From assembly GCF_037975245.1 (NCBI RefSeq), contig NC_092577.1, positions 18,722,898 to 18,786,897 on the forward strand: a stretch of 64,000 nucleotides of DNA, read 5' to 3'. The translations under genes and the position numbers were made by a program. The number at the start of each line of letters is the position of its first letter. Position 1 is the stretch's first letter. This stretch comes from Apostichopus japonicus. Its lineage: Eukaryota; Echinodermata; Holothuroidea; Aspidochirotida; Stichopodidae. Shown piece by piece: positions 45,683-54,740 of this stretch. A model generated the notes under the pieces. It was not told where the DNA came from. It saw only the letters and a list, made by a program, of their open reading frames with translations, and searched no databases.

Positions 45683-47587
45683 TTGACGGGTGGGAACTTT
45701 AAAGACCCACACCGTAAACGACTGGAGTCGATACTCTTCGAGCTCGACCAGTCATCCCGAGTGGGGATGAAGTTCGCTTCAACCTTCCTTCTGGCAGCGG
45801 AAGTCCTCATGCGACATGACCAGCAGCTGCCAGAAGACCCAGACCAAATCCCGGATCGCGAAGCCGCCCAAATACTGTGGCTTCTGGGCCCGCTAGCCAG
45901 ACTGGTCTACGACCAGTTCGCGAGAGTCGCGATCCGCAACGGCCAGTTCGGGGAAACCGTCGCACAGGAAATAGAACGGAGAGAGTCAATCTCAAAGTCG
46001 GGCTTCTCCCGCCCGCACACCCGCTGGGGGGATAGACCCCCACGCCCTTACCGTCGCCCGGAACAATCTAGACCCCCAAGGGGTAGGGCACCACGGCCCA
46101 CTTACTGGAAGCGGGGCAGCGGCAACGACGCCAAATCATACAGGGTCGGAAGACCAGACAGGTCACCGAGACGCCCAACTCGGGGGCATAGGTACGACCG
46201 ACCCTCACGTGAGAAGAGACCGCGACCGCGCCGGGATGACCAACCCCCTAGGTCGTCGTTCGGGCCCCAAGGCCCCAGGGGTGCCCACCCTACCACGGCT
46301 AAAGTGTACCCGGCGGTAGGGGGGAGGCTTGAATTGTTCCAGAACGCCTGGAAGGAGATGGACCCAGGTCCGTGGGTCCTGGAGGTGATCACGAGGGGAT
46401 ATCCCATCGAGTTCTCTCGGACTCACCCAGAGGGGGGAGGCGGAAAGGACACCCCAGTGCCCAACGACCTGGACCAGAGATTCGCCCTCGAAAGCGAACT
46501 CCATGCGCTAGTGACAAAGAGGGCAATAGTGGAGAAGACGGAATGGGAGGGACCACTCTTCCGCTCGTCCTTCCTAACGCCTAAAAAGGACGGGTCATGG
46601 CGACCAATACTCAACCTAAAACCGTTGAACAAGGGCTTCGTCCGGCCAACTCACTTCCGCACGGAGACGCTCGCGATAATCATACCCAACCTCGCGAAGG
46701 ACATGTGGGCGGCATCCGTCGACCTCAAAGACGCTTACCTTCCACATCCCTGTCGAAATCTTGTCACAAAAATTCCTAGCGTTTTCCTACAAAGGAAGAA
46801 CCTACAAGTTCGTGGCACTACCCTTCGGCCTCTCGACCTCACCGCGAGCTTTCACCCGAATAGCGGGCGCGGTAGTCGCGGACCTACGCCGAAGCGGAGT
46901 GACTCTTTATGCATACCTCGACGACTGGCTCATCACGGGGAGGTCGCGTCAAGAGGCGCTTTTCAATCTAGGCCGCACAACCGAACGCCTCGAACAACTC
47001 GGTTGGCTGATCAACAAGGACAAGTCACAACTCCCCCCACCCAAACCATTCAGTTCCTGGGTGCGACTTTAGACTTCCACACGGGCTGGGTGAGACCGTC
47101 CGCAGAACGGGTCACCAACACCCAACAGACAGTCCGCCGCCTACTCAACAGGCGGTCCTCCCCGGCCAGACGTTGGATGAGAGCCATTGGCCCCATGGCC
47201 AGCCTGGTGAACGTGGTGCCATTCTGCCGCCTCAGAATGCGACCTCTCCAACTACACTTACTCCAACGCTACGACCCGGAGCAGGACGTACTCGACACGC
47301 GAGTACCCCTGAACGGGTTCGACACGGCCCATCTTTCTTGGTGGCTCACAAAAGAAAACTGGGTCCAGGGACGCCCCTTCCGGGAACAAAATCCTCTGAT
47401 CTCTATCTCCTCAGACGCTTCTTTGCAGGGCTGGGGAGCATGTCTGGACGACCTGACAATCTCGGGGGAGTGGGAACCGACCTGGCGTCAGGCCCACATC
47501 AAGCCTCCCTCCACCACGTGCGGGACCCACGGGACCGACACAACACCAACAATAAAACAACCAAAATCATCGATTGATACCTGGTAG
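45683..47587 (+). pseudogene. DIRS gag end, reverse transcriptase and RNase H
   Basis: The frame opens with gag-like VGMKFASTFLLAAEVLMRHD and an Arg/Pro-rich linker (about residues 100-200). RT follows: TPKKDGSWRPILNLKPLNK, MWAASVDLKDAYL, then in a shifted frame between about 46745 and 47040 FLAFSYKGRTYKFVALPFGL and LYAYLDDWLITG (catalytic YLDD). Back in the first frame come TIQFLGATLDFHTGWVRPS and RNase H-like ISISSDASLQGWGACLDD and GEWEP. Two indels of opposite sign therefore flank the palm. The RNase H domain is cut soon after WRQAHI. Confidence 0.85.
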
Positions 47588-47629
47588 ACCATTTTCTCCT
47601 CTAATAAGTTATCAATAGTAGGGGATAGA

Positions 47630-47735
47630 TGACAGCTGGATAGACCCGGATATACCCGCATATATCCAGCCGGACATATCCACTCGGACATGCTCATCCG
47701 GACATATCTACCAAGGACATATCCATCCAGTCCGG
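47630..47735. repeat. Degenerate 12-bp minisatellite
   Basis: Variants of CCGGACATATCCA repeat about eight times (GACCCGGATATACCC, GCCGGACATATCCACTC and so on). Confidence 0.6.
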
Positions 47736-48430
47736 ACACCAAACGAACCACGCCAACTTTGCTCTCAACCTACCCTTTAACCAGGTGAGTGCCTTGTGCC
47801 TCGTATTATTGCTTTACTTCACATGACCATTCATCTTTTGAGCAGATTACGAACGCTTCGGCGTGGTTTTCGCACCCCTCTCGGGTGGGGTCTCCCACCC
47901 GACACGGGCATCCCCGCTGCGGTTTGACGACCACAGCGGACTGGGGCAAATCCGGAAGGAAGAGAGGGTGCGCGGTGACCTATGGGAGAGGTCACCGGGG
48001 CGCAGTGCTCAAATTATACCAGTGGTATACGTGTTGAAGTAACCAGACTGTATAAGCTCGAAGGCTAGACTATAGGCTAGATTACAAATGATGGCGCTAT
48101 GGTGCTAAATATTATACAGCGATCAAATACCTTTCAGTAATAACATGGAATATGATGTATCGGGTAAACGCTCCCGCGATCGAATAGCTTCCAGGTTATA
48201 AAATGATATATTAATTATCGCGTAAACACTCTACGAATCGGTGGCGAATATTTTCGCCAGCCCCTTTTAGAAGTATGGATGTTTACCGCTACAGGTAGAT
48301 TATAAAAAATAAAAAAAAGCCCTCGCTTGGCGCGATGGCTGTAAGTATAAGTAGGTAACGTGGAGCCACGTTTAAGCGCTATTGGTCGACCCAACGGTAG
48401 GCTATATATAATCAGTAACGCTGAAGTGTG
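47736..48430. other. Spacer with GC-rich inverted repeats
   Basis: GGTGACC and GGTCACC flank nine bases near 47977-47999 within a larger imperfect stem (GCGCGG to CGGGGCGC), and CACCCCTC with GGGTGGGG lies near 47873-47890. This could be terminal DNA of the DIRS element. From 48030 on the sequence is AT-rich with nothing recognised. Confidence 0.3.
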
Positions 48431-50037
48431 TGCTTTTTACGTGCTAAGAAAAACGGAGACGGACCAAAGATCAACAAAACCAAAAACAAACCCAGTCTGT
48501 AAAACAACAACTGAAACCCATCAATCTCTCACTGACGCAGCGTTTAACGTGACGCAAAAAGGACACGGACCCAAATGCCAACAGAGGCAAAAGAAATAAA
48601 ACACTACAAACATGCCCCAAAAAGCCAACCCAAACCACACAAAGAGACAAAATAAAACCAACCTATATTATGTACCGACCACACAACCCCCACACCTACC
48701 AAGTAACTCACTCAAAATTTCATCCGGGGAACGCCGTCCCGATAGTAGACGACAGGCTTGCGCCAGCGTGTACTAAAGGCAGTGTCGGGAAGCCGTGCAT
48801 GGTTCGCCTCCATGCGCAACCTAATGTCACTTTGCACGAGGGGGACAACATCCTCTGCCCTCCAGACGTCCCCATCGAAAACTAGGCGGCATCTGCTGTT
48901 CCAGATGTGTCTCCTGATGACAGCGGCAAACAACAACAGCAGATCCCTAACCCAGGTTGGGCACACAGGGGGCAACAAACCATACAAAACAAATTCACTA
49001 CTAATGGCCCACTGTGTGCAACCAATAACACCAATTACGAAGGCGTGTAACCAATCCCACGCCAACCGGACAAAGGGACACTCCAGGTCGAAATCCCAAG
49101 CATCTGTCCAGCGAGGTACTGAGCGTTTCGCTGAAGAGAACATACAACAACGGGGAGAGGGGACAACCCTGAAGGACTCCCCTTCGAACCGGGAAGGGAC
49201 CAGAAGTTAATCTGTTAACAGTCACAATGCTCGTGACGTCCTTGTATAGTAACGAGACCCAACGAATATACACGGAGTTCAATCCGAAGGACTCTAAGGT
49301 TCTTAACAGGAAGTCGTGATCTACCACGTCAAAGGCATTTTCCTGATCCTATGAGACCAGTGCACATGGCAAATCACGAACCTTAACAAACTCGATCAAG
49401 TCTCTCATCAACCAGAGGTTATGTTGAATACACTTGCCTCGCACAGCACAAGTCTGGAGAGGACCTACAATATCCGGCATCACGTTCGATAAGCGATTTC
49501 CTAATGCTTTGGCCAGGATTTTGTAGTCCACATTTAACAGCGTTATTGGACGCCTATTTGTAGGGTCCAAAGGGTCTCCCGACTTTGGGAGGAGAACTAT
49601 ATTTCCAACCCGCTGTGTTTGGCTCATGTAATGCAACTGGAAAGCGGTAGCGAACACATCTCTCAAGTCCCCACCGAGGACCTCCCATAAGGTCCTATAG
49701 AACTCTGCAGGGAGGCCATCGGGACCGTGGGGACTTTCCCTTCTTCATCGCTGCTACCGCTGTCCAGAGCTCACCAACGGAGAGATTCGAGCCCAAGCTA
49801 TCATTTTTACTCTCGGGGGGGGGGGGGGGCTTGTCTATACCAGACAAGTCCTCCTGGAGATCCCCGCTAACAGCAGCCCTGGAGTACAGGTTCGAAAATA
49901 ATACCCCTAGGACTGCCTGCGGGCTCTCCACGACGACCCCACCAGGATGACATACTGCCCTTATTCTGCGGTCAACCAAAGACTTGGTGTCGTCCCGGTA
50001 AAAACGAATAGTGGGCTTCTCGTCCGCCTCAACAAAC
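48431..50037 (-). mobile_element. LINE-A copy III, 5'- and internally deleted
   Basis: The 3' end GCACGTAAAAAGCAC lies at 48431. On the minus strand the ORF2 remnant runs from 50037 (FVEADEKPTIRFYRDDTKS) through SNLSVGELWTAVAAMKKGKS, RRPITLLNVDYKILAKALGN and FPVRRGVLQGCPLSPLLYVL to RCLGFRP, then jumps near 49098 to CPFVRLAWDWLHAFVIGVIG, deleting the YADD region, and ends RKPVVYYRDGVPRMKF with its stop. A G run at 49817 interrupts the frame. This deletion differs from that in copies I, II and IV. Confidence 0.82.
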
Positions 50038-50292
50038 TAATAACAGATTTGTAAGGGTTGGATGATTGTTTATGCCATTACACCAAACCGAGTCGAAATT
50101 ACTGCCAACAGACTGATCCCTAAGTTTTGACAATGGTTGTGGCATATCAAGAGCCACTTCCCATCTTAGCCAGAAGATTTAACTTGAATAAATAAATCTT
50201 TTCTTTCATCTAAACATCACATTATACTAACTCTTGGCAAACTGCTTTTCAGTAACAAGTAACTGCCACACCGAAAGGTAGTACAGTTGTTC
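50038..50292. other. Short spacer between LINE-A copies
   Basis: No feature is recognised in these ~250 bases. Confidence 0.3.
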
Positions 50293-50304
50293 CCATGTCA
50301 CATT

Positions 50305-50658
50305 GTGTGCTTTTTACGTGCAAAGAAAACGGACACGGACCAAAGGTCAACAAAACCAAAAAGAATCCCAGTCTGTTAAACAACCACCAAAACCCAACCG
50401 AAAACCCACAAACAGAAACCTCTCACTAACCCACAAACGTATACAATGCAGCGTTCAACGTAACGTCAAAAGGACACGGACCAAAAGGCCAACAGAACCA
50501 AAACAACAAAGCTCTACAAACCACAAACAGAATCCCCTCCCAACCCATATTATGTAACGACCACACAACCCCCCCCCCCCCCCACACCAACAATTGACTC
50601 ACTCCAACATTCATCCGGGGTACGCCGTCCCGATAGTAGACGACAGGCTTGCGCATTA
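50305..50658 (-). mobile_element. LINE-A copy IV, 354 bp, deletion-subfamily tail
   Basis: It is flanked by CCATGTCACATT (50293-50304) and CCATGTGACATT (50659-50670), a 12-bp target duplication with one mismatch. On the minus strand it begins TAATGCGCAAGCCTGTCG, the deletion junction of copies I and II, reads MRKPVVYYRDGVPRM and ends ACGTAAAAAGCACAC. A C run of 13 lies at 50570-50583. Confidence 0.8.
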
Positions 50659-50670
50659 CCATGTGACATT

Positions 50671-51309
50671 TACAACACTTTTGATAAGCATAGATGCATA
50701 ATTTGGATAGGAAGTTGCATTTCAATGAAAAAACACGAATTCCTACTATAGTCATGCAGGATTAATGGGGGTAAAGGACAGACTTAAAAACATACAAATG
50801 TTAAGGCAGGATCCAAGCAATACTTCAAATCTGATGAGGTTAAATATTGTTCATGAAAATAACAAAGCTCTGTAAACCACAAAAATCCCGCATTGTACAC
50901 TGAAGAAGCTTACCCGAAAGAACAATACAGGATGGGTGTGATGTGAAAGTAAAATATGAAACTTCAATTTTAAACCTAAAACTTATACAAGGTTGTCTGG
51001 TGGCCGACAATTAGAGCTAATTGAAGGCACAGCTTTGGAAAGCAATTTGATCTGGGCTACATTCCACAAAGAGTAATGCACAATCTAGGTTTGATTCATA
51101 TCCTGTATTCAACTTTAAATCACAGTCAAGACAAAGAATAACTGTAAGTAACTCTTAGTATAGCAGTTAAATGTCACCTTAGTGTACACAAACAAGTAGC
51201 CATCATGATGGCATTCTACTAGACAGCTCATTACTAAATAATTATTGAATTATTGGCCATGTAAAGCACACACTTTCACGAAGTCTGTATGAACACAATT
51301 GAAAGAATG
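50671..51309. other. Unassigned AT-rich spacer
   Basis: No gene or repeat family is recognised. Confidence 0.3.
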
Positions 51310-51699
51310 TATGTGGCTTTTTACGTGCAAAGAAACGGACACGGACCAAAGGTCAACAAACCCAAAAACAATCCCAGTCTAACAACCACCAAAAACCCAA
51401 CTGAAAACCCACAAACAGAAATCACTCACTAACCCACAAATGTATAAAATATAGCGTTTAACGTGACGTGAAAAGGACACGGACCCAAAGGCTAACAGAA
51501 CCAAAACAATAAAGCTCCACAAACCAGCCCCAAAAAGCCAACACCAAACCACAAACAGAAAACCCCCAACCCATATTATGTAAGGACCACACAAACCCCC
51601 CACCCACACATAACAAGTAACTAACTCCAAAATTCATCCGGGGTAAGCCGTCCCGATAGCAGACGACAGGCTTGCGCATTACCTGCGAAATTTTCCCAA

Positions 51700-54530
51700 T
51701 ACGGGTCTTTTCAAGCCCCTAACAGTATTCCCCCCCTTTTTCTTACGAGGGAGCAGAGTTCTTAGTTCTTAACTCCTCGTCAACCTTGATCGAGTGGACC
51801 TCCCTGTCAGGAACAGGAGGTCCACTAGCGACCATCGTGTCCGGTATAGCGGAAGCGGCTGCGGGTAGGGTGGAAGGGCCACTCGAGTCAATGAGATCAG
51901 TGGCCTGTTTTGTCTCATCAAACCAATCGGAGGACTCCTTAGCCACAACTAATAAGGCTGTAGTGCAGTCCTCCATTGGCGAGTCAGAATCTGCGCCACT
52001 TAATGTCTCTTGGGCCGTGTCACAAGTGACCCTTTCTAGAAAGTAACGCTCAATTGATAATCAAGAAACCACGCAAACACTCTGCTTTGAATTCTCATGG
52101 ATTTATTGGCAGGAGATATTTCAATGATTATTTGTAAAAGAAAACATAAAAGAAATGCACATATGAAAATAACTACACCCCCTTGGATACTTATCCAGTG
52201 AATCCTACCCCCTTTATGCTAACTGACACTGCTATAGTACGCTTTAGGACAGGCTTCAGAAGATCACCGCCCAAAAGGTAGTCGCTATAGGCGGAGTCAA
52301 ACCATTCAGCTTTTCGCACGTGTCAAAGTAGGATACCTGTATCCGGCGTCTTAAAAGTGTGGACCAGACCACATCTATCGGCACGGAAGAATACCCCCGT
52401 GACCCCAAGCAGTTAGTTTTGGAGTCACCAAAAATAAAACCCTGTAGACAAACAGAGGAACAAAACCATTCCTAATATTTGTTTTAAACATACGGTCAAT
52501 TTCCCGAAGCAAAACTACGATTGATTTATCGCAACTGATAAATGGCATTTTAACTCTCACTCCTTACGAGACACATTAAAGTAAACATGATACAGCATTT
52601 CCTTTGCTTTGTAAAAATAATCTTACAAATTTGTCACAATAAATTCTTTACGCGACAAATTTCAGATCTGCCCTTGTTCCTCAAACAATTAGGCTCTTAT
52701 ATATTTAGTTTACTCTTCCCTTTTCTTTACAGGGAGTCCTCTACTTTGTTAAGCCATCTGAAGTTTTTTTTAAGAAGATTTCCTATCACATTGTACATAT
52801 TCACGTGATACAACAAATAAATCAATCAATGAAATATAAATTCCATATAATCTCAATAATAAACCAATTATGCGACAAAATGAAACTAAGTCTCAGCATT
52901 TCTACTAGGTATTCGACCACTTTTAAGAATTTCGTTTCAATTCAAGCACTTTGGATCATACAGTTTACTTAGAAATAAATTTACGAAATGATGACACTCT
53001 CTCATTTAATGTGGTCCTAGAATATACCAATTTTACATTAATACTTAGAATACTCACAGATTATTGGGGGTCGCCTGCCCGTAATCTGCTTTACTATACA
53101 GCAAACTCCGCTTGTCACAAACGAATAAAGCACGTGCGTCGAGAATATACGGTATTGCAGCGGCTTGTTCTCAATAACAAGTATACGCAAAATTGTCCTC
53201 ATTGACAGTATAATACTAACTCAATTTAAGACCTCATTGGCTTTTTATGAATATATAACTCCCGTTCTCAATAACGGAGAAACTACCTCTCTGCCCGACG
53301 TGATATCGTTACCAGATGGAATGCAACTAAGTAACTTTCCTGTACCCCACCCTAACATCAACTTAAAAAAAAAACACGAATCTAATATGACGTAACGGCT
53401 CTTACAATTTGTAAGTACAGGTATTCCGATATATCTCGGTGAACATACCAACAATAAGGAGCCGAGAAACCCGGAATTTAGTTACTCTTTATATGCGATA
53501 CAGGTGCTCCAATGCACACAGTGAAGCATATCAACACCAGGAATTTTGCATCCACTTACGTGACAGGCCGGTTGACTCGGGGCCCGACTAGTATCACCGA
53601 TAGCGGGCGTAGCTACCGGTGAACCAGTACAAGCGGCATCCTGCGCCGCGTGCCACTCCGCTAGTACCATCTCCGCCGTTTTGGTCCTGCTCTGCCTCAG
53701 TGGGCATGCTGGCAGTCTCGGCAAGTTCGATCAGGGGAGAGGTCGGACACGAAAGGGGGAACAAAGCCTCCATCGGGGCGCTAGTGTCGGACACTGGGGC
53801 GATGACAGGAGCATCATGTGGTACGGTGTCAGAGGCCGGGACAGGGACCACTTCAACCACGCCCGTAGCCACTCTCGCGGCGTATGAGCGGTCTGGGCAT
53901 AAACGGGCGAGATGGCCCGTTTTCCCACACGAGTTGCAAACGATATCCCCTTTACACTCGGCCAGGGTATGCCCAACCTGTAAACAGCGGCTACACCGCT
54001 TGTTCGGGCACAACCTGGCCTCATGCCCTTCCAGCCCACACCTCCAACAAGTGCGAGGCTGGCCCGGGTATGCAATGTGGGCCCTGTGCCCATTAGCCCA
54101 CATGGTAGAGGGGATATCGGACTTGAGTTCGATTCCAACTCGTCTAGTCCCGGTCTTCACACCTTTACATTCAAGGAATTCCGGCTCCTCGTAGCCGGTA
54201 ACTTTCCCAAAACGCCCCAGTGTCCGCACAACAACCTGTTCAGACATGTCCAGAGGGAGATGGAGGACTGTCACCCACACCGAACTGTCATACGGTGTGA
54301 CCTTCAGTCCCTCAACTCCCTCCAACACATGGACGTCTCGGACGCGGGCAGCCTCCGAGGTAAACCGTACATCAAAACAATTCATACCCCGGAGAGGTTT
54401 ACGCTGAAGCGCGTCAACCTCTCCAGGGACCTTTAAACCAACAGAACGCAAAAGTTAAAAAAACTTGTACGGGGACGACCTTAGCCTCCCCCGAAAAACT
54501 CAACAATACGATTTTGCTGTCACGGCGAGC
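51700..54530 (-). pseudogene. LINE-A ORF1 of copy II (interrupted)
   Basis: The expected start is ACG where the related family has ATG, followed by ARRDSKIVLLSFSGEAK. A frame change occurs near 54440, then GEVDALQRKPLRGMNCFDVR, the RRM-like region (VWVTVLHLPLDMSEQVVVRT) and three CCHC knuckles including CWRCGLEGHEARLC. The linker with SDTVPHDAPVIAPVSDTSAP follows; the coding is cut by the LTR insertion at 53565 and resumes at 52017 with ADSDSPMEDCTTALLVVAKE. The lost ATG, the frame change and the insertion make it non-functional. Confidence 0.82.
52018..53565 (+). repeat. Solo-LTR-like insertion, 1548 bp, with 5-bp target duplication
   Basis: It begins TGTCAC and ends GTGACA (TG...CA ends, a 6-bp inverted repeat) and is flanked by GGCCG at 52013-52017 and 53566-53570. 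The uninterrupted ORF1 at 43.8 kb shows GGCCG once at this position, so the boundaries are exact. The interior is AT-rich with AATAAA signals (for example near 52430 and 52815) and no gene. A long solo LTR left by recombination fits best; orientation is unproven. A non-autonomous DNA element with 5-bp duplications is the alternative. Confidence 0.75.
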
Positions 54531-54542
54531 CGCCGTGACAGC
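54516..54542 (-). promoter_or_regulatory. Perfect hairpin at the LINE-A ORF1 start
   Basis: GCTGTCACGGCG and CGCCGTGACAGC are exact 12-bp arms around a 3-base loop, covering the position of the ORF1 start codon (ACG here). The counterpart at 7487-7507 keeps the stem with an ATG. Confidence 0.5.
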
Positions 54543-54740
54543 TAGGGGTGTGGCAAAGCCACGCACCTATACACAAAGCAACACGAAACAAACCCAAAAC
54601 ACACAAACTACACTTAAACAAACTGTAAACTAATGAAGGGCCAACGTAAAAACACAATAAAGGTGTGGTCAACGAAAGGTGGAGAGCAGCCGAAAACACG
54701 TCCGCACTCCACGAGAACTGAACTGTATGTGGCATTACAC

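Larger units (their letters stand above)
44430..47587 (+). mobile_element. DIRS-type retrotransposon fragment (gag, RT, RNase H)
   Basis: GC-rich block. The gag-like ORF is followed by a second gag part joined to RT and RNase H. The tyrosine recombinase, methyltransferase-like domain and inverted/split terminal repeats that define complete DIRS elements are missing, so this is an internal fragment. It abuts the truncated LINE-A copy on the left and a minisatellite on the right. Confidence 0.8.
51310..54740 (-). mobile_element. LINE-A ORF1-only derivative, copy II, with 5' UTR, split by a solo LTR
   Basis: Minus strand. 5' UTR from about 54735 (CGTGGAGTGCGGACGTG at 54693-54709), ORF1 54530-53571 and 52017-51700, the deletion junction at 51684-51677, the ORF2 C-terminal codons (MRKPVVCYRDGLPRMNF), then the 3' UTR to the terminus at 51310. 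The 1548-bp insertion at 52018-53565 is younger. This is the most complete view of the deletion subfamily: 5' UTR, ORF1, a micro-ORF2 and the 3' UTR in about 1.9 kb. Confidence 0.82.

Noticed and set aside
52951-53205. 84-codon ORF in the solo-LTR-like insertion
   Set aside because: No recognisable motif, AT-rich composition, length expected by chance.
53619-54436. Plus-strand open frames of 68-191 codons
   Set aside because: Antisense of LINE-A ORF1 copy II, whose zinc knuckles are clear on the minus strand.
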